Shown here in pieces: positions 56,863 to 64,000 of a stretch of DNA of 64,000 nucleotides. The translations under genes and the position numbers were made by a program. The notes beneath the pieces were generated by a model. The model was given only the letters and a program-made list of their open reading frames with translations, searched no databases and was not told the DNA's origin. The stretch spans positions 4,278,001 to 4,342,000 of the forward strand of contig NZ_CP115300.1 in assembly GCF_027625935.1 (NCBI RefSeq), given 5' to 3'. Numbering within the stretch: position 1 is the first letter of the stretch; the number at the start of each line of letters is the position of its first letter. The DNA is from Streptomyces camelliae. GTDB lineage: Bacteria; Actinomycetota; Actinomycetes; Streptomycetales; Streptomycetaceae.

Positions 56863-59145
56863 ATGCAACTCGCCGCGATCATCGTGTCGCTGGTCCTGAT
56901 CGTGGTCGGCGTGGCTCTGTTCGGCCGCGCCCTCCTGCAGATCTACCGCTTCATGCGGATGGGCCAGCCGGTTCCGGCCGGGACCCGGACCAACGACCCC
57001 GCTCAGCGCACCGTCACCGTAGCCAGAGAGTTCCTCGGCCACACCCGGATGAACCGCTGGGGCGTCGTCGGGGTGGCGCACTGGTTCGTGGCGATCGGCT
57101 TCTACACGCTGCTGCTGACGATCGTCAACGCCATCGGCCAGCTCTTCAAGGCCGACTGGATCCTGCCGGTCATCGGCGACTGGACGCCGTACAACGTCTT
57201 CGTCGAGTTCATCGGCACGACGACGGTGCTCGGCATCGCGGTCCTGGTCGTGATCCGCCAGCTGAGCAGGTCGGACAAGCCGGGCCGCAAGTCCCGCTTC
57301 GCCGGCTCCAACTGGGGTCAGGCGTACTTCGTCGAGACCGTCATCCTCATCGTCGGCGTCTGCATCTTCATGCTGCACGCCCTTGAGGGCGCCCAGCACC
57401 ACGTCGACGGCTACGAGGCCTCGTTCTTCATCTCGTACCCGGTCGTGTCGTGGCTGAAGGGCATGGACGTCTCCACCCTCCAGAACCTCACCTACTTCTT
57501 CGCCGGCCTGAAGATCGCGACGTCGTTCATCTGGATGATCGTGGTCGCCCTGAAGACCGACATGGGCGTGGCCTGGCACCGCTTCCTGGCCTTCCCCAAC
57601 ATCTGGTTCAAGCGCAACGCCACCGGCGAGACCTCCCTGGGCGCCCTGCTCCCGATGACCTCCGGCGGCAAGCCGATCAACTTCGAGGACCCGGGCGAGG
57701 ACGACGTCTTCGGCGTCTCCCAGGTCGAGCAGTTCTCCTGGAAGGGCCTGCTGGACTTCTCCACCTGCACCGAGTGCGGCCGCTGCCAGTCCCAGTGCCC
57801 GGCCTGGAACACCGGCAAGCCGCTCTCCCCCAAGCTCCTCATCATGTCCCTGCGGGACAACGCCCACGCCAAGGCGCCGTACCTGCTGGCCGGCGGCGGC
57901 AAGACGGCGGAGGGCGAGGAGAAGGCGTCCGAGGAGCAGCTCGCCGGTGTGCCCGCCGCCGCTCTGGTCGAGGCCGAGCGGCCGCTGATCGGCACCGCCG
58001 AGGAGAACGGCGTCATCGACCCGGACGTGCTGTGGTCCTGCACCACCTGCGGCGCCTGCGTCGAGCAGTGCCCGGTGGACATCGAGCACGTCGACCACAT
58101 CGTCGACATGCGCCGCTACCAGGTCATGATCGAGTCCGCGTTCCCCTCCGAGGCGGGCACGATGCTCAAGAACCTGGAGAAGAAGGGCAACCCCTGGGGC
58201 CTGGCCAAGAAGCAGCGCCTGGAGTGGACCAAGGAGGTCGACTTCGAGGTCCCCGTCGTCGGCAAGGACATCGAGGACCTCTCCGAGGTCGAGTACCTGT
58301 ACTGGGTCGGCTGCGCGGGCGCGCTGGAGGACCGCGCCAAGAAGACGACGAAGGCCTTCGCGGAGCTCCTCCACATCGCGGGCGTGAAGTTCGCCATCAT
58401 GGGCGGCGACGAGAAGTGCACCGGTGACTCGGCGCGGCGGCTGGGCAACGAGCCGCTGTTCCAGGAGCTCGGCATGGAGAACGTCGCCGCGCTGAACATG
58501 GCCTTCGGCGAGGAGACCGACGAGGACGGCAACGTCACGCCGGAGTCGAAGAAGCCGAAGTCGGCCAAGAAGATCGTCGCCACCTGCCCGCACTGCCTCA
58601 ACACCATCGGCAACGAGTACCCCCAGCTCGGCGGCGACTACGAGGTCATCCACCACACCCAGCTGCTCCAGCACCTGGTCGACGAGGGCAAGCTCATCCC
58701 CGTCACCCCGGTCGAGGGCATCATCACCTACCACGACCCCTGCTACCTCGGCCGCCACAACAAGATCTACACGCCCCCGCGCGAGATCATCGGCAAGGTC
58801 CCCGGCCTGCGCAACGAGGAGATGCACCGCCACAAGGAACGCGGCTTCTGCTGCGGCGCCGGCGGCGCGCGGATGTGGATGGAAGAGCGCATCGGCAAGC
58901 GCATCAACAACGAGCGCGTCGACGAGGCGTTGAGCCTGAACCCGGACATCGTCTCCACCGCCTGCCCGTTCTGCCTCGTCATGCTCACCGACTCGGTCAA
59001 CGGCAAGAAGAACGAGGGCAAGGCCAAGGAGTCCATCCAGGTCGTGGACGTCGCCCAGCTCCTCCTCGACTCCGTCAAGACCCCGGTCGACCCGGCCGGC
59101 GAGGCCGAGTCCGAGAGAGAGCCGGAGCCCGAGCCGGTGAAGTGA
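56863..59145 (+). CDS. Membrane Fe-S oxidoreductase, EtfD/HdrD-like (ETF:menaquinone oxidoreductase)
   Basis: 760 residues from ATG 56863 with caggag upstream. The N-terminal quarter is a cytochrome-b-like membrane domain with about five to six helices (IIVSLVLIVVGVALFG first). Two 4Fe-4S motifs follow: CTECGRCQSQCP near residue 302 and CTTCGACVEQCPVD near 392. The C-terminal half has two CCG-type cysteine-rich domains (YWVGCAGALEDR near 480, HDPCYLGRHN near 625, FCCGAGGARMW near 663). In mycobacteria the homologue EtfD passes electrons from fatty-acid beta-oxidation (ETF) to menaquinone. A rightward terminator follows at 59163. Confidence 0.9.
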   Translation: MQLAAIIVSLVLIVVGVALFGRALLQIYRFMRMGQPVPAGTRTNDPAQRTVTVAREFLGHTRMNRWGVVGVAHWFVAIGFYTLLLTIVNAIGQLFKADWILPVIGDWTPYNVFVEFIGTTTVLGIAVLVVIRQLSRSDKPGRKSRFAGSNWGQAYFVETVILIVGVCIFMLHALEGAQHHVDGYEASFFISYPVVSWLKGMDVSTLQNLTYFFAGLKIATSFIWMIVVALKTDMGVAWHRFLAFPNIWFKRNATGETSLGALLPMTSGGKPINFEDPGEDDVFGVSQVEQFSWKGLLDFSTCTECGRCQSQCPAWNTGKPLSPKLLIMSLRDNAHAKAPYLLAGGGKTAEGEEKASEEQLAGVPAAALVEAERPLIGTAEENGVIDPDVLWSCTTCGACVEQCPVDIEHVDHIVDMRRYQVMIESAFPSEAGTMLKNLEKKGNPWGLAKKQRLEWTKEVDFEVPVVGKDIEDLSEVEYLYWVGCAGALEDRAKKTTKAFAELLHIAGVKFAIMGGDEKCTGDSARRLGNEPLFQELGMENVAALNMAFGEETDEDGNVTPESKKPKSAKKIVATCPHCLNTIGNEYPQLGGDYEVIHHTQLLQHLVDEGKLIPVTPVEGIITYHDPCYLGRHNKIYTPPREIIGKVPGLRNEEMHRHKERGFCCGAGGARMWMEERIGKRINNERVDEALSLNPDIVSTACPFCLVMLTDSVNGKKNEGKAKESIQVVDVAQLLLDSVKTPVDPAGEAESEREPEPEPVK

Positions 59146-59162
59146 CCGCGGCTCTTGGACGT

Positions 59163-59199
59163 ACGGCGCCCCCTGCTTCGCACAGGCAGGGGGCGCCGT
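59163..59199. terminator. Terminator downstream of the EtfD-like gene
   Basis: acggcgccccctg (59163-59175) and cagggggcgccgt (59187-59199) form a perfect 13-bp stem, 18 bp after the stop codon. Confidence 0.92.
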
Positions 59200-59209
59200 C
59201 GTATCTGGC

Positions 59210-59388
59210 TCAGTTCAGCCGCTCCAGCCGCCGGCCCCGGCTCTCCGCGACACGCAGGGCGTCGGCGAGGGCTTGGGTCAGGCACTCGCGGAGTTCTCCA
59301 CCGCGTGGGCCCGCGAGGCGAACCGCTTCTCCAGCACCTCCCGCTGCTCGGCGGGGACAGACAGCACGTTGATCTTGACTACGCTCAT
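59210..59388 (-). pseudogene. Truncated antibiotic-biosynthesis-monooxygenase (ABM) family gene
   Basis: From ATG 59388 the frame reads MSVVKINVLSVPAEQREVLE then KRFASRAHAVENSA and stops at 59278-59280 after 36 residues. This is the typical N-terminus of a roughly 100-residue ABM-fold protein. Its remaining two thirds are replaced by an out-of-frame piece (LADALRVAESRGRRLERLN, stop 59210-59212) that looks like the C-terminus of an unrelated gene. It appears to be a deletion product. The rest of 59200-59557 holds no other supportable gene. Confidence 0.6.
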
Positions 59389-59557
59389 GTATCCATCCTG
59401 GACCATGCTCCGGTGGCGGCCGACGGAGGACAGTGCTACACCATCTGGTGAGTCATGTCGGCAAAAGCGTTATTTGTCCCGCTTATTTCTCATTCATTCC
59501 ACTATCCAGTTCTTGGTAGAGAGCTGCCGCCAAGATCGATTCGAGGAGTGGAAGCGA

Positions 59558-60004
59558 ATGAAGACATCGCCAAGATGGCGATCCGTTCTGGCCTCAGCCA
59601 TCACGGCCGTCGCGCTCGCCGCGGCCCCGCTGGCGAGCGCGGGGACGGCCTATGCCGGTGACAACGACAACCCTTACCCGCCGAAGCCGCACCACCACCA
59701 CGAGCACGAGCACGAGCACGAGAAGCCGGAGTATCCGCCGAAGCCGCCGAAGCCACACCACCACGACCACGAGGAGCACGGCGAGGACCACGAGCACGGC
59801 CAGGAGCACGAGCACGGCCAGGACGACGAGCACGGCAAGGACGACGAGCACGGCAAGGAGCACGGGCACCACGGTCCGCCGCACCTCGCCAACACCGGTG
59901 ACAGCCACAGCAAGGAGAAGCTGGCGCTGGGTGGTGCCGCGGCGGGCCTGATCGCTGCGGGCGCCGGCACCATGCTGGTCGCGCGGCGTCGCCGTAGCTC
60001 ATGA
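59558..60004 (+). CDS. His-rich cell-wall protein with LAXTG sorting signal
   Basis: 148 residues. Signal peptide (MKTSPRWRSVLASAITAVAL, cleavage near AYA-GDN), then about 75 residues dominated by His, Glu, Asp, Lys and Pro (PKPHHHHEHEHEHEKPEYPP, later EHGQ/DEHGKD repeats). The C-terminus has LANTG, a hydrophobic helix (LALGGAAAGLIAAGAGTMLV) and RRRRSS. LAXTG is the motif of Streptomyces class E sortase, so it should be covalently wall-attached. About 27 His suggest Zn, Cu or Ni binding. Ribosome binding site gaggag. The stop overlaps the ATG of the next frame (ATGA). No sortase gene is in the window. Confidence 0.85.
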   Translation: MKTSPRWRSVLASAITAVALAAAPLASAGTAYAGDNDNPYPPKPHHHHEHEHEHEKPEYPPKPPKPHHHDHEEHGEDHEHGQEHEHGQDDEHGKDDEHGKEHGHHGPPHLANTGDSHSKEKLALGGAAAGLIAAGAGTMLVARRRRSS

Positions 60005-61887
60005 CGTTGCCGAAAGTACGGATGTTCTTCCCGAGGCGTCCTGGGCGTGCCCAGGACGCCGGACGACGGGCGCGCCGAGCAGATCGGCGCGCCCTCGGGC
60101 CTCTTGCCAGGAACATGCTGTTGGCCGCCGCCGCTCTTCCCCCGGCGGCGGCCGCCTGGATCGGAATCACGGGCTGGTTCGCCCGCACCGAACTCCTCGC
60201 CGCACAGCACGATCTGACCGCGCTGCGGCAGGCGATGGCGGCCACGGCGAAAGCCCACCCCGCCGGGACCGCCGCCGCGGGCGCCCCGGCGGAGTCCGCA
60301 GCGGAGCGCCTGCTGCGCTCCGCGGCCACGCACGCCGCCCGCGCGCACTGGCTCACCACGGGGCCGGCCTGGTACACCGCCGCCCAGGTGCCGTTCGCCG
60401 GCGGCCCCCTCCGGACCGTGCGCGGCATCGCCGAGGCCTCGGACCGGCTGGCCGGCCAGGTACTGCCGCCACTGGTGCGGGCCGTCCCGCAGCTCACGGC
60501 GGGCGCCCACGCGGGGGGCATCCCGCGGGTGCTCACCCAACTCGAAGGGCAGGCGCCCGCGTTCGAGCGAGCCGCGCGGGTCGCGGCCCAGGTGCGGGGC
60601 GACGTCCGCCGGCTGGCGGGCTCCACCTGGCTGCCGGCGGTCGACCGCGGCCGTGAGCAGCTGTCGGACCAGCTCGACCGGCTCGTCCCGCAGACGGCCG
60701 ACGTCGCCGTCGCGGCCCGTGCCGTGCCGCCCATGCTCGGGGCGCACGGCCCCCGGCACTACTTCCTGTCCTTCCAGAACACGGCCGAGGCCCGGGGCAC
60801 CGGGGGCCTGCCCGGAGCCTTCGCCGTGCTGCGGGCCGACCGGGGCCGGCTGTCCTTCGAACGCTTCGGCAACGACACCGAGATGGACGGTGTCCGCACC
60901 GACGTGAACCTCGGGTCCGAGTTCGCGGACCAGTACGGCGACAACGGACCCGGCGAGATCTGGCAGAACTCCAACATGAGCCCGCACTTCCCGTACGCGG
61001 CCCGCATCTGGACCTCGTACTGGCGGACGCACACCGGCCGTGACCTGGACGGAGCGATCGCCATCGACCCCGCCACGCTCGGCCGACTGCTGGGCGCCAC
61101 CGGGCCCGCCCGGCTGGCCGACGGCACCGCGCTCACCGCCGACAACGCGGTGGACCTCACCGAGCGGACCAGCTACGCCGCGTACGAGAACGTCGGAGAG
61201 CGCAAGGCGTTCTTCGTCGAGGCCGCGAGCGCCGCAGCCAAGCAGTTGATGCACGCGGCCGACGACCCGGGCCTGCTCCCCGCGCTGCTGCGGGCCGTGC
61301 ACGATGTGCAGCAAGAGGGCCGCCTGCAGGTGTGGAGCGCACACGGGGCCGAGGAACGGCTGCTGGAGTCACGGCCGTTCGGCGGCGCGCTGCCTGACAC
61401 GCCCGGCCCCTTCGCGGGGCTCGTGGTGAACAACGCGGCGGGCACCAAGCTGGACTACTACCTGGACCGGAGCCTTGTCTGGGCGCCCGGCGCCTGCACC
61501 GACAACGGCCGGAAAGTCACCGTGACCGTGACGCTCACCAACCGGGCGCCGGCTTCCGGCCTGCCCGATTACGTCACGGTGCGCGCAGACCACCCGGACT
61601 ACCGCACCAGGCCTGGTGACAACCGGCTGTTGGTGTCCTACTACGCCGGCCGGGGGGCGAGCCTGACGCGGGCCACCCTGGACGGCCACCCGGTCGAGCT
61701 GATCCCCGGCGTCGAACGCGGTCACCCCGTGTACACCCTCGACCTGGAGCTGCCCCGACAGTCCAGCCGCACGCTGGTGCTGCATCTGAACGAGCCCGAC
61801 GCCGACGGCTCCCCGACGATCCTGCGCCAGGCCCTGGTGACTCCACTGCACACCACGGTGAAGCCCGCGGCTCCGTGCGCGTCCTGA
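60001..61887 (+). CDS. DUF4012 protein (exopolysaccharide-associated, membrane-anchored)
   Basis: Up to 628 residues. A basic N-terminus and a single membrane helix (MLLAAAALPPAAAAWIGITG, about residues 39-58) precede a large extracytoplasmic DUF4012 region. It contains FLSFQNTAEARGTGGLPGAF, FGNDTEMDGVRTDVNLGSEF, DLDGAIAIDPATLGRLLGAT and a beta-rich C-terminal part. The family occurs in capsule and exopolysaccharide loci, and its biochemistry is unknown. ATG 60001 overlaps the previous stop. However, two hairpins at 60035-60094 lie within the first codons, so ATG 60115 may be the true start. It faces a flippase gene. Confidence 0.83.
   Translation: MTLPKVRMFFPRRPGRAQDAGRRARRADRRALGPLARNMLLAAAALPPAAAAWIGITGWFARTELLAAQHDLTALRQAMAATAKAHPAGTAAAGAPAESAAERLLRSAATHAARAHWLTTGPAWYTAAQVPFAGGPLRTVRGIAEASDRLAGQVLPPLVRAVPQLTAGAHAGGIPRVLTQLEGQAPAFERAARVAAQVRGDVRRLAGSTWLPAVDRGREQLSDQLDRLVPQTADVAVAARAVPPMLGAHGPRHYFLSFQNTAEARGTGGLPGAFAVLRADRGRLSFERFGNDTEMDGVRTDVNLGSEFADQYGDNGPGEIWQNSNMSPHFPYAARIWTSYWRTHTGRDLDGAIAIDPATLGRLLGATGPARLADGTALTADNAVDLTERTSYAAYENVGERKAFFVEAASAAAKQLMHAADDPGLLPALLRAVHDVQQEGRLQVWSAHGAEERLLESRPFGGALPDTPGPFAGLVVNNAAGTKLDYYLDRSLVWAPGACTDNGRKVTVTVTLTNRAPASGLPDYVTVRADHPDYRTRPGDNRLLVSYYAGRGASLTRATLDGHPVELIPGVERGHPVYTLDLELPRQSSRTLVLHLNEPDADGSPTILRQALVTPLHTTVKPAAPCAS
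60035..60094. terminator. Two consecutive perfect hairpins at the start of the DUF4012 frame
   Basis: GGCGTCCTGGGC (60035-60046) pairs with 60049-60060 across a 2-base loop. gggcgcgccga (60068-60078) pairs with 60084-60094 across 5 bases. They look like an attenuator or terminator for the His-rich wall-protein gene, although the downstream frame stays open through them. Confidence 0.7.
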
Positions 61888-62215
61888 ACGGAGCCGATCG
61901 CCCGGCCTCCTGCTGGGCAGCCACACACTGCTGCCCGAGGGGCCACGTCGGACGACCAGTGCCAGGTGACAGGCCCCCACCTGGACGACACGGCGCCGAC
62001 CAGGTGGTGACGCCGGCTTGCACGGCAGCTGCGGGGCGCGGCTGCCGTGCACCCATCCGGCCCACCTGACCGGGATCACCGTGTGGCCATCCAACCCAGG
62101 GCAAGGCGGTCGCGGACGACTCCGCCGCGCACAGCCGTCGTCCACATGTCCCGCAGACCGCCCGGCCGCGAGAACTGCCGTGCGCGGCCGCACTGCTCGG
62201 CCGCGCCAAGGCTGA
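61888..62215. other. Intergenic region between convergent DUF4012 and flippase genes
   Basis: 328 bp. No ORF with a plausible start, motif or codon bias was seen on either strand, and I found no strong simple terminator. A few partial inverted stretches rich in gccgc/gcggc are present. Confidence 0.4.
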
Positions 62216-63670
62216 TCACGCGGCAAGGCCGCGAGAGACAGCTGCCGAGTACAGCGGGAGCCGACGTCGCAGCACCACACACACCAGTCCCACCGGCAAC
62301 ATGCCCAGCAGACCGTGCACGACCTGGGACAGCGGTCCCCGGCCGTAGTCGGCCGCCAGGTACCCGCTGACGCACAGCGCGGCACCGACGCCCGCATGGA
62401 CGAGGTACGGCCGGACGAGCGCAGACAACGAGCACACCCCGGCCCGATGCCAGCGGACGAGCTGCTCCACGTGGCCGAGGCCTGCTGCGACCGAAGCTGC
62501 CACGGCGACGAACGCCATACTCTGACCAGCAGTCACCGACGACACCACGAGGACCACCGTAGCCACGAGCACGAGCAGTTGGGTCCGCAGCAGGCTGCCC
62601 ATCGCCTTGCGGATCTCGTCCGCGGCATAGCTGACCTGGCACAGCAGCACGAAGGGGGCACCCAGGGCCAGCACGGGCATCAGCGCGCCCGCCGGTCCCC
62701 AGCCGGGCCCGAGCAGGAGCTCCAACGCGGCCGGGCCCACCCCCGCCAGAATGCCGAAGGCGATGAACGCGACGGCGGAGGCCGCACTGAGCACATCGGG
62801 CAGGACTGTGGCGAGCGACCGCCCTTCGCCGTTGATCCGGGCCAGTGACGGCATCACGGCTTTCCGCAGACTCTGGCACAGGACGCTGACCGGTAGGCTC
62901 ACCGCGAGTGTCGCGCGGGAGAACTGACCGGCTGCGGCCGGTCCCAGAAACCGGGTGACGGCCCACAGAGACACGTCGGCCGCCGTCATCTGGATCATCC
63001 CGTAGCCGGCGAACGCCCCGGAGATGCGGAGCATGTCGCGAGCCGGTACCAGGGGTCCGTCCACGAGGGGCAGGCGTGCCAGCCGCACAGCTGCCACCAT
63101 GAGAGTCACCGTGGGTGTCACCACCTGGGAGATCACCAGCCCGTACGGGCTCCAGCCCAGTTCGAGCAGGACGGCACCGACCGCCATGCCGACGAACTGA
63201 GCCCCGGTCTCTGTGACAGAGCAGAAGCGGGCACGGTCCATGCGGCGCAGCGCCGCGACGGCCACCAGCGAGGCAGGCTGGGCGAGGAAGTAGAGGCCGT
63301 AGAGCTGCACGATCGGCCGGACTTCCGGCAGCCCCCACACGGTGGCCGCCAGTGGGGCCACCGCCTGGCTGACTGCGCAGCAGAGGAGACCACTGAGCAG
63401 GGAGACGCGGTACGCGGTCCGGACGGTCTGCCGCGTGAGCTGCTCCGCTCGCATCAGGTAGGTGGCGAGCCCTGCTCCGGCGACATAGCCGAGCACGGTG
63501 AGAGCCGCGGCGGCCGCGGCGAACGCCCCGAAGCTCTGGGGGAGCACCACGCGGGCGGTGTAGGCGGTGTAGCAGAGTTGGATCACCGTGGCGACGATCG
63601 CCGAGCCATAGTTCCAGACCAGGGCGACCAGCGCGGTACGTGCCTCGGATACTGCGGTGTCGGTGGACAA
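62216..63670 (-). CDS. Polysaccharide flippase (Wzx/MVF superfamily)
   Basis: 484 residues with 12-14 hydrophobic helices. Typical Wzx-like sections are NYGSAIVATVIQLCYTAYTA near the N-terminus, VLPQSFGAFAAAAAALTVLG, FLGPAAAGQFSRATLAVSLP and SLRKAVMPSLARINGEGR. It should flip undecaprenyl-linked glycan units across the cytoplasmic membrane. ATG 63670 was taken as the start. The upstream ligase/polymerase-like gene (ends 63740) is on the same strand 70 bp away, and the DUF4012 gene faces it, so this is an exopolysaccharide locus continuing beyond the right edge. Confidence 0.88.
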   Translation of the reverse strand: MSTDTAVSEARTALVALVWNYGSAIVATVIQLCYTAYTARVVLPQSFGAFAAAAAALTVLGYVAGAGLATYLMRAEQLTRQTVRTAYRVSLLSGLLCCAVSQAVAPLAATVWGLPEVRPIVQLYGLYFLAQPASLVAVAALRRMDRARFCSVTETGAQFVGMAVGAVLLELGWSPYGLVISQVVTPTVTLMVAAVRLARLPLVDGPLVPARDMLRISGAFAGYGMIQMTAADVSLWAVTRFLGPAAAGQFSRATLAVSLPVSVLCQSLRKAVMPSLARINGEGRSLATVLPDVLSAASAVAFIAFGILAGVGPAALELLLGPGWGPAGALMPVLALGAPFVLLCQVSYAADEIRKAMGSLLRTQLLVLVATVVLVVSSVTAGQSMAFVAVAASVAAGLGHVEQLVRWHRAGVCSLSALVRPYLVHAGVGAALCVSGYLAADYGRGPLSQVVHGLLGMLPVGLVCVVLRRRLPLYSAAVSRGLAA

Positions 63671-63739
63671 GGGCTCCCCATCTCACAGAGCATGCCGCGG
63701 GCGGTGAGGACCGCGGGAAACCGATGGTGTCCGATCGCC

Positions 63740-64000
63740 CTACCGGCCCGAACCGGTGTGCGTCGCTGCGGCGGAACCCACCGCCTCCAGCCTCTTCCTG
63801 ACGCCGCACGGGTACCGGGCGTGCGGCGCCGGGTGTGGCAACGTGTACAACCCTGCCGGCTCCGGCTCCGGCTCGGCCCCGGAGCCTCGGACGGCTGCCA
63901 GCAGAATCGTGATGTCCAGGACTACCAGCACGAGGTAGGGGCTGAAGCCGACGCCTCGCAGCGGCGCCTCGGTCAGACACGTGACCGTCGTGATCGCTAC
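63740..64000 (-). CDS. C-terminus of an O-antigen ligase/polymerase-like protein (runs off the right edge)
   Basis: The frame is open from the window edge to the stop at 63740, giving 86 residues. It begins VTCLTEAPLRGVGFSPYLVL and VVLDITILLAA, matching the last periplasmic loop and membrane helix of O-antigen ligase/WaaL-like proteins. A hydrophilic tail (EPEPEPAGLYTLP, later RKRLEAVGSAAATH) follows. It lies upstream of the flippase on the same strand, which supports an exopolysaccharide assembly role. Confidence 0.65.
   Translation of the reverse strand, partial: VAITTVTCLTEAPLRGVGFSPYLVLVVLDITILLAAVRGSGAEPEPEPAGLYTLPHPAPHARYPCGVRKRLEAVGSAAATHTGSGR

Overview
The window is high-GC chromosomal DNA from a Streptomyces or close relative. 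Third positions are mostly G/C, and several genes start with GTG or TTG. It carries HspR/HAIR heat-shock control, an LAXTG (class E sortase) anchor, F420-type enzymes, a TTA codon in a cluster regulator, and a dispersed intergenic repeat that I recall as common in Streptomyces. From memory, the backbone order (kyn genes, fba, pyrE, spermidine-synthase-like gene, aminotransferase, clpB, sugar-binding lipoprotein, hspR-dnaJ-grpE-dnaK) matches the S. coelicolor core around SCO3644-SCO3671. No tRNA, rRNA or CRISPR array was seen.

Layout. 0-12.3 kb is core metabolism: tryptophan catabolism to anthranilate (TDO, kynureninase, a probable formamidase), DUF3151, a DHA2 exporter, fructose-bisphosphate aldolase, pyrE, an aldose-1-epimerase-like protein, an SRPBCC membrane protein, a membrane-fused spermidine synthase, DUF2617, and a small Gly/His/Cys-rich membrane protein. 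12.4-15.1 kb looks like the relic of an integrative element: a Xis-like protein without an integrase, an AT-richer membrane-protein gene, a chloramphenicol-phosphotransferase-like kinase and a dead transposase 3' end. A 17-bp direct repeat brackets it. 15.1-20.4 kb holds an aminotransferase, then a deletion scar at about 16.56 kb that joins a 3' fragment of a luciferase-like oxidoreductase gene to an ABC exporter gene lacking its 5' end, then an orphan protein, a stand-alone LuxR HTH and a PIG-V-like glycosyltransferase.

21.0-42.7 kb is an NRPS gene cluster, one long leftward operon from 41.38 kb: carrier protein, A-T-C, C-A-T-C-A-T, C-A-T-TE, MFS exporter, MbtH-like protein, MupA-type luciferase-like monooxygenase, an unusual signal-less substrate-binding-protein homologue, and a stand-alone adenylation enzyme. 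A divergent regulator gene carrying a TTA codon faces it. Hand-read specificity codes suggest Val-like, unknown (Lys2-like), Ser and Gly-like residues. The thioesterase has Cys in place of the usual nucleophilic Ser. One adenylation domain carries a 264-bp minisatellite in frame.

42.9-51.2 kb: ClpB, a PPOX/F420-type protein, then an unusual locus. It encodes a secreted peptide precursor with three 15-residue DTTWP repeats, translationally coupled to a Rieske-fold protein without cluster ligands, and divergent from three tandem paralogues of the NRPS-cluster regulator. This is my best candidate for an undescribed (perhaps signalling) system. 51.4-55.6 kb is the dnaK-grpE-dnaJ-hspR operon with two HAIR operators. 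55.6-64 kb holds a WecA/MraY-like transferase, an EtfD-type Fe-S membrane reductase, a broken ABM gene, a His-rich LAXTG wall protein, and the edge of an exopolysaccharide locus (DUF4012 protein, flippase, 3' end of an O-antigen-ligase-like gene).
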